Origin: Rhodopseudomonas telluris
GTDB taxonomy: Bacteria > Pseudomonadota > Alphaproteobacteria > Rhizobiales > Xanthobacteraceae
Assembly (NCBI RefSeq): GCF_042432815.1
Contig: NZ_JBHLWM010000005.1
Span: 1,019,614 to 1,083,613 of the forward strand
Reading direction: 5' to 3'
DNA length: 64,000 nt
Below, one piece after another: positions 48,535 through 57,255 of this stretch. Within the stretch, counting starts at the first letter, position 1, and the number at the start of each line of letters is the position of its first letter. The notes beneath the pieces were generated by a model, which saw only the letters and a list, made by a program, of their open reading frames with translations, did not search any database and was not told the DNA's origin. The translations under genes and the position numbers were made by a program.

Positions 48535-50121
48535 TCAATATCCCAGCGCGCAGCCGTCCTTGCGGGGATCGGAGCCGCCGGTCAGCGTGCCCTTGTCCCA
48601 GTCGATCCAGATGCCCTGAGCGCCGCCATGCGGCGTGCCGACTGACGTGACCTGATGACCGAGCGCCTTCAGACCCTCGACGGTCGCGGCCGGCACACCG
48701 TCCTCCAGCTGATACACGCTCTCGTAGTGCAGGCCGCGCGGCAGATCGATCGCCTCCTGGATGTCCATGCCGTAGTCGAGCACGTTGGTGAGCACGTGAA
48801 CCTGACCCACCGGCTGATACTGACCGCCCATCACGCCGAACGACATCCGCGCGCGGCCGCCTTCGGTCGCGAGCGCCGGGATGATCGTGTGCAGCGGCCG
48901 CTTCTTCGGCGCGATGCAGTTCGGGTGACCCGGCTGCACGCGGAAACCGGCGCCGCGGTTCTGCAGCAGGATGCCGGTCTTGTCCGAGATGATCGCCGAG
49001 CCGAACGAATGCGCGATCGAGTTGATGAAGGAGCAGACGTTGCGGTCCTCGTCGACCACCGTGATGTACACGGTCGAGGGGTTCATCGGCGGCGCGACAT
49101 GCGGCAGGTCGAGCATCTTGTCGAGCGCGATCTTGCTGCAATGCTCCTCGCCGAATTCGCGCGCCAGGATGCGGACGACGTCGATATCGACATGCGCCGG
49201 ATCGCCAATGTGTTCTTCGCGCATCATGAAGGCGATGCGGCTGGCCTCGGCCTCGAGGTGGAAGCGCTCGACGCTGAGCGGATCGAACTTGGTGAGGTCG
49301 AACCGGCTGAGGATGTTCAGCATCACCAGCATGGTGATGCCCGGGCCGTTCGGCGGGCACTGCCAGACGTCGAAGCCCTTGTAGATGGTGCCGAGCGGCG
49401 AGGTGGTTTCGGTGCTGTGCTCGGCGAAGTCTTCGAGCGTGTGCAGGCCACCGAGCTTGCGCAGCGTCTCGACCATGTCCTCGGCGACCGCGCCCTTGTA
49501 GAACGCGTCGGGACCGTTGTCGGCGATCAGCTTGAGCGTGGCCGCGAGCTCCGGCTGGGTGATGACGTCGCCGGTCTTGGCGATCTCGCCGTGCGGCAGC
49601 AGATAACGCGCGGTGTTGGCGCCCTTCTTCAGCTTTTCGAAGCCGTGCTTCCAGTCGAACGCGATACGCGGCGCCACGACGTAGCCCTCGGCGGCGGCCT
49701 TGATGGCGGGCTGCAGCAGCTTGTCGAGGCCGAAGCGGCCGTGGTCGCGCAGGATCGTCGCCCAGGCGTCGATCGCGCCGGGGATCGTCACCGAATGCGG
49801 GCTGGTGAGCGGGATCGCGTCGATACCCTGCTCCAGGAACCACTCCGCCTTGGCGGCGGCCGGCGCGCGGCCGGAGCCGTTATAGGCGACGATCTTGCCG
49901 GTGCCCTTGGGCTGATACAGCGCGAAGCAGTCGCCGCCGATGCCGGTCGACTGCGGCTCGATCACCGCCAGCAGCGCTGAGGCGGCAATCGCCGCGTCGG
50001 CCGCCGTGCCGCCCGCCTGCAGGACTTCGATCGCGGCGAGCGACGCCTGCGGATGCGAGGTCGCCACCATGGCGTTGCGGGCATGGACCGTGGACCGGCC
50101 GGCGAAGTGAAAATTCCTCAT
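48535..50121 (-). CDS. Gamma-glutamyltransferase family protein
   Basis: 528 residues. Cleaves gamma-glutamyl bonds of glutathione-like substrates after autoprocessing. The predicted self-cleavage and catalytic residue is T350 in NPSTVYITVVDEDRN, aligning with T391 of E. coli Ggt. Glycine-rich C-terminal loop GVMGGQYQPVGQ and N-terminal ATSHPQASLAAIEVLQAGGTAADAAIA support the family. No signal peptide is visible, so it is probably cytoplasmic, unlike the periplasmic E. coli enzyme. An ATG at 50121 is clear. It is probably one of the YwrD-like group. Confidence 0.9.
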   Translation of the reverse strand: MRNFHFAGRSTVHARNAMVATSHPQASLAAIEVLQAGGTAADAAIAASALLAVIEPQSTGIGGDCFALYQPKGTGKIVAYNGSGRAPAAAKAEWFLEQGIDAIPLTSPHSVTIPGAIDAWATILRDHGRFGLDKLLQPAIKAAAEGYVVAPRIAFDWKHGFEKLKKGANTARYLLPHGEIAKTGDVITQPELAATLKLIADNGPDAFYKGAVAEDMVETLRKLGGLHTLEDFAEHSTETTSPLGTIYKGFDVWQCPPNGPGITMLVMLNILSRFDLTKFDPLSVERFHLEAEASRIAFMMREEHIGDPAHVDIDVVRILAREFGEEHCSKIALDKMLDLPHVAPPMNPSTVYITVVDEDRNVCSFINSIAHSFGSAIISDKTGILLQNRGAGFRVQPGHPNCIAPKKRPLHTIIPALATEGGRARMSFGVMGGQYQPVGQVHVLTNVLDYGMDIQEAIDLPRGLHYESVYQLEDGVPAATVEGLKALGHQVTSVGTPHGGAQGIWIDWDKGTLTGGSDPRKDGCALGY

Positions 50122-50340
50122 GGGAACAGGCTCTTTGGTTCACCGCGCCGCGCTTCGGCGCCGGCCTAATTGGCATAATCCGGCCGGGCGGAGCAATCCT
50201 CGGCGCACCCGCGACGGGCTCGGGCCGCAATCCGGCCCCATCGCCGAGGGTTTCGCGCCGCTCCGCAGGCTGTTACATCGTCGGCCGCGCCCTTCGGCGC
50301 CGCCAGGCAGGGGCCTGCGTCTGAAGCTCGGAGCGGTTCG

Positions 50341-50553
50341 ATGGCCGATCAGCAATCCCTCACCGACCGGATCGAGGCACTCGAAATCCGCCTCACCTAT
50401 CAGGACGAGGCGATCGAAACGCTGAACCAGACGGTGACGGCGCAGTGGAAGCAGATCGACGCCCTGACGCGGCAAATCGCGGCGCTGTCGGAGCGGCTGG
50501 AGCAGGCCGAGACCAACGTCGCTCCGATCAACGAGCGCCCGCCGCATTATTGA
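50341..50553 (+). CDS. slyX: SlyX family protein
   Basis: 70 residues. The entire chain is a coiled coil with heptad hydrophobics (LTDRIEALEIRLTYQDEAIETLNQTVTAQWKQIDALTRQIAALSERLEQ), then a short PPHY tail, the standard SlyX architecture. Its function is unknown. Transcribed alone; about 220 bases between it and the ggt start (50122-50340) hold no other gene. A palindromic repeat follows. Confidence 0.9.
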   Translation: MADQQSLTDRIEALEIRLTYQDEAIETLNQTVTAQWKQIDALTRQIAALSERLEQAETNVAPINERPPHY

Positions 50554-50580
50554 GGCGGACTCGCACTCAGCCTCTCTTTT

Positions 50581-50619
50581 GTCATTCCGGGGCGCGCGAA
50601 GCGCTAGCCCGGAATGACG
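50581..50619. repeat. Palindromic repeat, GTCATTCCGGGG family (short form)
   Basis: GTCATTCCGGGGCGCGCGAAGCGC with the complementary TAGCCCGGAATGAC arm, a single-hairpin version of the 22018 element. Between convergent slyX and the acyl-CoA synthetase gene, so it may act as a terminator. Confidence 0.72.
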
Positions 50620-50642
50620 AGTCGTGAGTTTGTGCGGATCGA

Positions 50643-52181
50643 CTATGACGCCGCTTTCAAGGCCAGCCGCTGATCGCGCAGCTCGCGCTTCAGCACCTTG
50701 CCGATCGCGCTGCGTGGCAACTGCTCGACGATCGCCACATCGGCGAGACGCTGCGTCTTGCCGACCTTGGCGTTGGTGAACGCCTTCAGCTCGGCCGGAT
50801 CGAGCGTGCGGCCGGGCCGCGCCACCGCGAACGCCACCGGCGTCTCGCCCCACTCCTCCGACGGCATGCCGACGACGGCGACTTCCAGCACGTCGGGATG
50901 CTGGCTGGCGATCGCCTCGATGTCGCTCGGATAGATGTTGAAGCCGCCCGAGATGATCATGTCCTTCTTGCGGTCCATCAGCGTCAGGAAGCCCTCGGCA
51001 TCGAACCGGCCGACGTCGCCGGTGCGAACCCAGCGGTTGCCGTCCTTGTCGATCCACAGCGTTTCGGCGGTCTTCTGCGGCTGATTGAGATAGCCCTTCA
51101 TCATCACCGCGGAGCGGCCGACGATCTCGCCGATCTCTCCGGGCGGCACGAAATTGCCGTCCTCGTCGATCAGCCGGATCTCGTGCTCCGGCATCGGCTG
51201 GCCGACCGTATTGAGCTTGTCCGGATGCTCGTGCGCCAGCAGCGCACAGGAGCCGCCGCCCTCGGTCATGCCGTAATACTCGGTGAGTCCGCCCGGCCAG
51301 CGCGCGAGGATGTCCCGCTTCAGCTCGGCCGCGAACGGCGCCGAGGTGCAGAACTTCATCACGAAGGACGACAGGTCGTAGTTGCCGAAGTCCGGCAGCG
51401 CCATGATGCGGCGATACTGCACCGGCACCAGCATCGCGTGGGTGACGCGGTGCTTCTGCGCAAGGTCGAGGAAGCCCTTCGCGTCGAACTTCTTCATCAG
51501 CACGAGTGTGCCGCCGCCGGCGAGCGTCGGGTTGAAGCAGACCAGCGTCGTGTTGGAATACAGCGGCGTCGACAGCAGCGTCACGGCGTCCGGGCCGTAG
51601 CCCAGCGGGTCGAGCTGACCGTATTGGCGCCAGCGCAGATAGTGCGTGTGCACGATGCCCTTCGGCGTCCCGGTGGTCCCGGACGAATAGATGATGTTGA
51701 ACACCCATTCCGGATCGACGGTGACCGGCGTCGGCTTCGCCCCCTCCGGTGCCAGCCAGCCACTAAACGCTGTGCCACTGCCGCCACCGTCGAGCGCAAC
51801 GCGCTTGACGCTCGGGTCGATCGCCGCATCCTTCATCGCGGCGGCGGCGAAATCGTCCGTGAACAGGATCTTGGCCGCCGAGTCCTTCACCATCGCGGCG
51901 AAGTCGTGCGCGGTGGACGACGGCGCCAGCGGCGCAACCGCAACGCCGACCCGCAGCCCGGCAAGAAAGGTCGCAGCATATTCGATCGAGGACAACGCGC
52001 AGATCGAGATCGTGTCCGTGGGCTTGACGCCATCCCGCTGCAGCGCCGCCGCGACGCGATCGATCAGCGCGTCGAATTCCGCGTAGCGCAATTGCCTTTC
52101 GCCATCGATCACCGCAAGCCGATCCGGCGACGCCTGCGCGGTGTTACGTACCAGGGCATCCAGGGTGATGAAGTCGGGCAT
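50643..52181 (-). CDS. AMP-dependent acyl-CoA synthetase/ligase
   Basis: 512 residues. Forms acyl-adenylate and then acyl-CoA from a carboxylic acid. Core motifs: A3 IIYSSGTTGTPKG (about 163-175), A5 TEYYGMTEGG, A7 TGDVGRFDAEGFL, A8 RKKDMIISGGFNIYP and the A10 lysine K495 in RSAIGKVLKREL. The substrate is not evident; aryl or medium-chain acids are possible. A SnoaL-like gene lies upstream (gap of 208 bases containing a palindromic repeat). Confidence 0.9.
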   Translation of the reverse strand: MPDFITLDALVRNTAQASPDRLAVIDGERQLRYAEFDALIDRVAAALQRDGVKPTDTISICALSSIEYAATFLAGLRVGVAVAPLAPSSTAHDFAAMVKDSAAKILFTDDFAAAAMKDAAIDPSVKRVALDGGGSGTAFSGWLAPEGAKPTPVTVDPEWVFNIIYSSGTTGTPKGIVHTHYLRWRQYGQLDPLGYGPDAVTLLSTPLYSNTTLVCFNPTLAGGGTLVLMKKFDAKGFLDLAQKHRVTHAMLVPVQYRRIMALPDFGNYDLSSFVMKFCTSAPFAAELKRDILARWPGGLTEYYGMTEGGGSCALLAHEHPDKLNTVGQPMPEHEIRLIDEDGNFVPPGEIGEIVGRSAVMMKGYLNQPQKTAETLWIDKDGNRWVRTGDVGRFDAEGFLTLMDRKKDMIISGGFNIYPSDIEAIASQHPDVLEVAVVGMPSEEWGETPVAFAVARPGRTLDPAELKAFTNAKVGKTQRLADVAIVEQLPRSAIGKVLKRELRDQRLALKAAS

Positions 52182-52250
52182 GATCAGGTCTCCCAGATTT
52201 TCTTTTTGTACGACGCTTCGAGCGGTCGAAGATCAATTATCGAATTCGCG

Positions 52251-52371
52251 GCGTCATTGCGAGCAGCACGCGGATCGGCACTCGGCGCCTTCCGAGCACA
52301 AGCGTCGCAATGAAGCAATCCACTCGCGTTCAGGGCGCTTCTGAATCGCTTCGCCACCCTCGCCATGACGG
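52251..52371. repeat. Palindromic repeat, GTCATTGCGAG family (degenerate)
   Basis: GCGTCATTGCGAGCAGCACG... with GCAATGAAGCAATCCACTCG and an imperfect ...CGCCATGACGGC end. The most diverged member of the family in the window. Confidence 0.55.
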
Positions 52372-52389
52372 CAACCGCGCGCGGAGCCT

Positions 52390-52995
52390 CTACCGATCGA
52401 GCTTCTCGCCCCGCAACCACGCCGCGCCGCTGGCGTAGAGCCGCTCCACAGCATCGCCTTTCAGGCCGGGCATGTCGGGCTTGATCTGATAGCCGATCTG
52501 GCTCTGCAGATAAGCGAGATGTCGATAGCCCTCGGGGAAGCGCGCGAGGACAGCGGGATCCAGCGACAGTTTTGCCGCAGGATCGACCGGGTCCATGCGG
52601 TCCTTCTCGTAGATCGGCTGGCGCAGCACGAAGCCCCAACGGCCGTCGCGCTTCTCCAGGAAATCGTAGAACCGGCCGGTGCAGACGACGTCTACCACGA
52701 CGTCGTGCACGCTGGCACGCTGCGAGATCGTCATCTTGGTCTGAGAGATCGCGCGACGTCCGGCAAGGTCGATCGACTGCGCACCGAGGAAATGCAGGAT
52801 CGAGACGCCCTTGGCCCAGCCGGCCTTGCTCATCGCGATGAATTCGTCGGCGGTGCCCTGCGTCCAGGTCGCCATCATTCGTCCGTCGTCGAACCAGACC
52901 GTGCGGAAGCGATCCCAATCGCCGGCATCGCGCCACACCACCCAATTCTCAATTAACTCGCGGATCGCGAGTCTGTCCTGCCACTCCGCATCCAT
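52390..52995 (-). CDS. SnoaL-like / nuclear transport factor 2 fold protein
   Basis: 201 residues. The N-terminal DRLAIRELIENWVVWRDAGDWDRFRTVWFDDGRM segment, with the pattern of SnoaL_4 domains, is followed by a cone-shaped beta-sheet region (VVVDVVCTGRFYDFLEKRDGRWGFVLRQPIYEKDRMDPV). Such folds serve as dehydratases, isomerases or ligand-binding subunits. A C-terminal extension with a proline/lysine-containing stretch follows. It lies on the same strand as the acyl-CoA synthetase gene, 208 bases upstream. Function unknown. Confidence 0.78.
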   Translation of the reverse strand: MDAEWQDRLAIRELIENWVVWRDAGDWDRFRTVWFDDGRMMATWTQGTADEFIAMSKAGWAKGVSILHFLGAQSIDLAGRRAISQTKMTISQRASVHDVVVDVVCTGRFYDFLEKRDGRWGFVLRQPIYEKDRMDPVDPAAKLSLDPAVLARFPEGYRHLAYLQSQIGYQIKPDMPGLKGDAVERLYASGAAWLRGEKLDR

Positions 52996-53118
52996 GTGCC
53001 GTCACGCCTCCCCGCGCGGCGCACTATAGGCACGGAGCAACGGCGCGGCGAGAGGCCCTCCACGCAGCGGTGCCCTGCTTTAGGGGACAGTTCTGAGAGG
53101 ATGGAAAGCGCCCGCGGC

Positions 53119-53778
53119 TCAGCCGCGGGCTTCGGAATGGTCCTGCAGCATCGCACTGAGCCGCGGATGGACCTCGATGTTGCGATCGTAACTGATCAGG
53201 CCGAGCTTGCGGAATTTGTTCATGAAGAAGCTCACGCGCGACCGCGTGGTCCCGATCATCTCGGCCAGCGTCTCCTGGCTGATATGTGGGGCGATCGGCT
53301 GAGAGCCGTTGTTGTCGAGCTTGGACAACCGCAGCAGCAGACGCGCCAGCCGCTTCTCGCTGGAGTTGAAGAGCTGATCGATCAGATCTTCTTCCATTCC
53401 GCGATTGCGCAGCAGCAAATGACGAATGAACATCGCGGCGAAATCCGGTTCGGTCCGGAGCGTTTCGACCATCAGTGACTTGCTGATTGAAGCGACGACA
53501 CAATCCCGCATCGCAATCGTCGTCGCGCATCGCGTATCGTCACCGACCAGACACCCGTCGCCGAAGAACTGCCCCGAGTGCACCAGACCAGTCGCGGCCT
53601 CCTTGCCCTGGGCCGACAGCACCACGACCTTGATCCGGCCATCGAGCAGGAAGAACACGCTGTCCGCCGGATCGCCTTGGGAAAACACCACCTGGTCACG
53701 CGTGAAGCGAAGGACGGTGCGTCCTACGCCCGGCTTGGTCAGGAACTCACGATGATCGAAATCGGCTCCAAGCCTCAT
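53119..53778 (-). CDS. Crp/Fnr-family transcriptional regulator
   Basis: About 219 residues from ATG 53778, preceded by GAGAAGG. The cyclic-nucleotide-binding-like beta-roll (FSQGDPADSVFFLLDGRIKVVVLSAQGKEAATGLVHSGQFFGDGCLVGDD) is followed by a C-terminal HTH (ISQETLAEMIGTTRSRVSFFMNKFRKLGLI). No N-terminal cysteine cluster, so it is not an oxygen-sensing FNR, and the ligand is unknown. The nearby GTGA-N6-TCAC dyad at 54073 is a possible target. Confidence 0.88.
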   Translation of the reverse strand: MRLGADFDHREFLTKPGVGRTVLRFTRDQVVFSQGDPADSVFFLLDGRIKVVVLSAQGKEAATGLVHSGQFFGDGCLVGDDTRCATTIAMRDCVVASISKSLMVETLRTEPDFAAMFIRHLLLRNRGMEEDLIDQLFNSSEKRLARLLLRLSKLDNNGSQPIAPHISQETLAEMIGTTRSRVSFFMNKFRKLGLISYDRNIEVHPRLSAMLQDHSEARG

Positions 53779-54082
53779 CAACCTTCTCCAACTCCGCCTT
53801 GAAGCTGATGCAACAGGAAAAGGATAGACCGCGGCCGGTCGGAACCGTCGGTAAAAAATCTCATCCTCGGTAAGGTACGAGGTAGTTTAAGCCCGGTTTC
53901 AGGGCATTTGCGTCCGCGCGCCAAACAAAATCCGAGCTTGAAACGGCGCAACGAGATCAGATGGCATCGGAGATGCGTGCAACGGTATCACGGGCACACT
54001 AAGGGCGCGAAAACAGACGTGTTTCTCGTGACTTGATGCGAATCGCGCGCATGATTCGGCGGAAACCTTCGCGTGATATCGA
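53779..54082. other. Intergenic interval upstream of the Crp/Fnr gene
   Basis: About 300 bases with no credible gene. It contains a partial FNR-like box TTGAT-GCGA-ATCGC (54033-54046). Confidence 0.5.
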
Positions 54083-54086
54083 TCAC
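54073..54086. promoter_or_regulatory. CRP-type palindrome GTGA-N6-TCAC
   Basis: GTGATATCGATCAC is a perfect dyad matching the CRP consensus core. It overlaps the last bases of the DUF3775 gene and lies about 295 bases before the Crp/Fnr start codon, so its function is uncertain. Confidence 0.35.
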
Positions 54087-54496
54087 ACCACTGGCGTGGT
54101 GCGCTCGTCTGTCCAGGACAGGCCGAACTCATCGAGTCCCGCCGCCAGATAGTCGCTCAGCAACGGCTCACCCAGCAGATAGCGAGCGGTGCGACCGTTG
54201 CGGCCGTCGGCGGCCTCGCTGCGCAGATCCTCCCAATCCTCGATCGTGCCGTCGCCGCGCCCCAGCCTCATCAACGCGACGAGATCGATCTGCTCCTCCT
54301 CGGTCATTGCGCTGATGAAGCCGGCGATCTCCTGCGCCACCGGATCTGCGCCGTTGTCTTCCAGCACGTCGATCATGTTGTCATCGGCACCGTTCGATCC
54401 GGAGTCGATGTCGCTGGCGCCTTCCTTGACGTCGTATTCACGGGCTTTCTCGATCAGAAAGCCGACCTTGTCGGTTGAAATCGCGAGCTCAGGCAT
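54083..54496 (-). CDS. DUF3775 domain protein
   Basis: 137 residues from ATG 54496 (MPELAISTDKVGFLIEKAREYDVKEG). The DUF3775 hallmarks are an acidic N-terminal half (ASDIDSGSNGADDNMIDVLEDN), then FISAMTEEEQIDLVALMRLGRGDGTIEDWEDLRSEA and a C-terminal RTARYLLGEPLLSDYLAAGL. Function is unknown. It lies upstream of the Crp/Fnr gene on the same strand and divergent from the MBL-fold gene; the 127-base divergent region should hold both promoters. Confidence 0.82.
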   Translation of the reverse strand: MPELAISTDKVGFLIEKAREYDVKEGASDIDSGSNGADDNMIDVLEDNGADPVAQEIAGFISAMTEEEQIDLVALMRLGRGDGTIEDWEDLRSEAADGRNGRTARYLLGEPLLSDYLAAGLDEFGLSWTDERTTPVV

Positions 54497-54623
54497 CGAA
54501 CATCTCCATCGTCTGACCATCCGGCGGCATGACCAACGCATCAACGCGGCGGATGATCCGTTGCACCCTCCGGGCAAAACCAGCATGCTCCGGCAAAACA
54601 CGAACAACAGGGAGAGACGTGGG

Positions 54624-55472
54624 ATGGCTTGGACGATCGGCAAGGTGAAACTCACCAAAATCGTCGAGATGGAATTGACCGGCGGCACCCGTTTCATCCT
54701 TCCCCAGGCCACCCCCGAACAAATCCGCGAACTGCCCTGGCTGATCCCGCAATTCGCCAGCCCGGAAGGCCGGCTGACGATGTCGGTCCATTCATGGGTG
54801 GTGGAGACGCCGACCCGCCGGATCGTGGTCGACACCTGCATCGGCAACGACAAGCAGGGCCGCGGCGTGCCGCACTGGAATGGCCTAGACAAGCCGTTCC
54901 TGCAGGACATGGCGAAAGCCGGCTACCCGGCCGACAGCATCGACATGGTGGTTTGCACCCATCTGCACGTCGACCATGTCGGCTGGAACACCCGGCTGGT
55001 CGACGGACGCTGGGTGCCGACCTTCGCCAACGCACGCTACGTGTTCGGCCGCAGCGAGTACGACTACTGGAAGACCCACAGCACCGATGCGGCGCATGCC
55101 GCGGTGTTCGCGGACTCGGTGCAGCCCGTGGTCGATGCCGGCAAGGTCGACCTGATCGACAGCGACGCCCGGCTGACCGACGAAATCAGCTTGATCCCGA
55201 CGCCAGGTCACAGCCCCGGTCACATGGCGCTGCATATCCGTTCCGAAGGCGAAGAGGCGCTGCTGTCCGGCGACGTCGCCCATCATCCCTGCCAGATGGC
55301 GCATCTCGATTGGGCGTCGAGCTTCGACACCGACGCGCAGCAATCGACCGACACGCGGCGGACGCTGTTCTCGCGGTTCGCCGACACGCCGACCCTGGTG
55401 TTCGGCGGTCACTTCGGCCCTGGGCGGATCGTCCGCGACGGCGACGCCTTCCGGTTCGTACCAGTGCAATGA
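54624..55472 (+). CDS. MBL-fold metallo-hydrolase
   Basis: 282 residues from ATG 54624 (MAWTIGKVKLTKIVEME). Zinc-binding motif H113-L-H115-V-D117-H118 in VVCTHLHVDHVGW, then GHSPGHMALHI, LLSGDVAHHP and a final GGHFGP histidine. A cytoplasmic metallo-beta-lactamase fold hydrolase resembling lactonase or quorum-quenching types; the substrate is unknown. The gene after it encodes a FAH-family protein 95 bases downstream on the same strand. Confidence 0.86.
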   Translation: MAWTIGKVKLTKIVEMELTGGTRFILPQATPEQIRELPWLIPQFASPEGRLTMSVHSWVVETPTRRIVVDTCIGNDKQGRGVPHWNGLDKPFLQDMAKAGYPADSIDMVVCTHLHVDHVGWNTRLVDGRWVPTFANARYVFGRSEYDYWKTHSTDAAHAAVFADSVQPVVDAGKVDLIDSDARLTDEISLIPTPGHSPGHMALHIRSEGEEALLSGDVAHHPCQMAHLDWASSFDTDAQQSTDTRRTLFSRFADTPTLVFGGHFGPGRIVRDGDAFRFVPVQ

Positions 55473-55567
55473 CGGCCGCCTGCATGGCGCGCCCGCGCCC
55501 GGGACTGTTGAATTCGGCGCGGCGCTGTTCCATGAGGTGAGCGCAACAACCGAGGAGGAAGCGCGGC

Positions 55568-56410
55568 ATGAAGCTGGTTCGTTACGGCGCGATGGGCCAT
55601 GAGAAGCCCGGACTGATCGACAAATCCGGGAAGCTGCGCGACCTCTCGGGTCAGGTGGCCGACCTCGCCGGCGAAGCGTTTTCGCCCGCGGGCCTCGCCA
55701 AGCTGGCCGCGCTCGATCCGGACGGGCTGCCGGAAGTTCCGGGCACTCCGCGGCTTGGCTCGCCGGTCGGCGGCACGCCGAAATTCATCGCCATCGGCCT
55801 GAACTACGCCGACCATGCGGCCGAAGCCAACATGCCGATCCCGGCCGAACCGATCGTATTCATGAAAGCGGCGAGCTCGCTGTGCGGCCCGAACGACGAC
55901 GTCGAAAAGCCGCGCGGCTCGACCAAGCTCGACTGGGAAGTCGAACTGGCGATCGTGATCGGCACGCGCGCCAAATACGTCTCCGAAGCCGACGCGCTGA
56001 ACTACGTCGCCGGCTACGCAGTCTGCAACGACGTCTCCGAACGCGCCTTCCAGCTCGAGCGCGTCGGCCAGTGGACCAAGGGCAAGTCGCACGACACGTT
56101 CGGTCCGCTCGGGCCGTGGCTCGTCACCAAGGATGCGGTCGGCGACGTGCACAAGCTCGGCATGTGGCTCGACGTCAACGGCAAGCGCTGCCAGACCGGC
56201 TCGACCGCGACGATGATCTTCAACGTGCCGAAGATCGTATCCTATCTGTCCGAGCTGATGACGCTGCTGCCCGGCGACATCATCACCACCGGCACCCCGC
56301 CCGGCGTCGGCATGGGCATGAAGCCCCCGCAGTTCCTCAATGTCGGCGACGTGGTGACGCTCGGCATCGAAGGCCTCGGCGAACAGAAGCAGACGATCGT
56401 CGCGGTGTAG
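55568..56410 (+). CDS. Fumarylacetoacetate hydrolase family protein
   Basis: 280 residues. The FAH fold is visible as PKFIAIGLNYADHAAEANMP, metal ligands E124 and E126 in LDWEVELAIVIG, NDVSERAFQLERVGQWTKGKSHDTFGPLGPW, and GDIITTGTPPGVGMGMKPP. Related enzymes are acylpyruvases and 2-hydroxyhepta-2,4-diene-1,7-dioate isomerases of aromatic breakdown; the exact reaction is not clear. A good GAGGAAG site precedes the ATG. It lies between the MBL-fold and GST genes. Confidence 0.87.
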   Translation: MKLVRYGAMGHEKPGLIDKSGKLRDLSGQVADLAGEAFSPAGLAKLAALDPDGLPEVPGTPRLGSPVGGTPKFIAIGLNYADHAAEANMPIPAEPIVFMKAASSLCGPNDDVEKPRGSTKLDWEVELAIVIGTRAKYVSEADALNYVAGYAVCNDVSERAFQLERVGQWTKGKSHDTFGPLGPWLVTKDAVGDVHKLGMWLDVNGKRCQTGSTATMIFNVPKIVSYLSELMTLLPGDIITTGTPPGVGMGMKPPQFLNVGDVVTLGIEGLGEQKQTIVAV

Positions 56411-56433
56411 CAGCGACGGCCACGCATTTCGGC

Positions 56434-56544
56434 CTCATCCTGAGGAGCGCTCCGCCAGGAGCGCGTCTCGAAGGATGTCGACAGGTGAGTACGTGCGGCC
56501 CATCCTTCGAGACGCCCGGCTGCGCCGGGCTCCTCAGGATGAGG
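56434..56544. repeat. Palindromic repeat, CATCCTTCGAGAC family
   Basis: CTCATCCTGAGGAGCGCTCC...GCGCGTCTCGAAGGATG and CATCCTTCGAGACGCCCGGCTGCGCCGGGCTCCTCAGGATGAGG, two hairpins, between the FAH and GST genes. Confidence 0.72.
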
Positions 56545-56582
56545 TCGTGGTGTTGAAAAGCCGCAGTCCGAAAGGGACTTCC

Positions 56583-57200
56583 ATGAAGCTCTCGTTCTCC
56601 CCCGCTTCTCCGTTCGCCCGCAAGGTGCGGATCGTCGCAATCGAGCTGGGACTGATCGACAAGATCGAATTCATCTCGGCCGCGACCGTGCCAGGGCAGC
56701 CGAATGACGACTACATGCGGCAGGTCAACCCGCTGAAGAAGCTGCCGGCGCTGATCCTCGACAATGGCGAGGTGATCGTCGATTCCTTCGTCATCGCCGA
56801 ATATCTCGACGACCTCGCCGGCGGCGGCAAGTTGATCCCGTCGTCGGGGCCGGCGCGCTGGCGCGTGCGCAGTGATCACTCGCTGCTGCAGGGCATGCTG
56901 GATTCGATGCTGCTGTGCCGCTACGAGAAGCTGGTGCGGCCGCAGCCGCTGTTCTGGCAGGCCTGGTACGACGATCACTGGAATCGCGCGTGGACCGGCT
57001 TCGCCAAATTCAACGCGAACGACAAAGTGCTCAACGGACCTTTCGACATCGTGCAGATCGCGCTCGCTTGCGCGCTCGGCTATGCGGATTTCCGGTTTGC
57101 CGACTGCGGCTGGCGCGCGGCCTATCCGAATCTCGCGGCGTTCAACGAGCGGATGATGCAGCGCGAATCGATCGCAATCTCCGTTCCGCCGGCCGCCTGA
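56583..57200 (+). CDS. Glutathione S-transferase family protein
   Basis: 205 residues from ATG 56583, with AAGGGA upstream. The thioredoxin-like N-terminal domain (MKLSFSPASPFARKVRIVAIELGL, with NPLKKLPALILDNGEVIVDSFVIAEYLDDL) contains the cis-proline and the VDSFVIAEYL glutathione-binding motif. A helical C-terminal domain follows. The SPFARKVR start resembles bacterial beta/zeta-like GSTs. It conjugates or reduces an unknown electrophile. Confidence 0.88.
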   Translation: MKLSFSPASPFARKVRIVAIELGLIDKIEFISAATVPGQPNDDYMRQVNPLKKLPALILDNGEVIVDSFVIAEYLDDLAGGGKLIPSSGPARWRVRSDHSLLQGMLDSMLLCRYEKLVRPQPLFWQAWYDDHWNRAWTGFAKFNANDKVLNGPFDIVQIALACALGYADFRFADCGWRAAYPNLAAFNERMMQRESIAISVPPAA

Positions 57201-57222
57201 GACGGTTTTGGTTTGAGGCAAA

Positions 57223-57247
57223 CCTGTGGCAGCGATTTTGCCACAGG
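57223..57247. terminator. Bidirectional hairpin between GST and ogt
   Basis: A nine-base stem CCTGTGGCA / TGCCACAGG with a 7-base loop, in the 55-base gap between the convergent GST and ogt genes. The loop side includes TTTT on the plus strand but no long U-run follows. Confidence 0.55.
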
Positions 57248-57255
57248 CTCGCATC

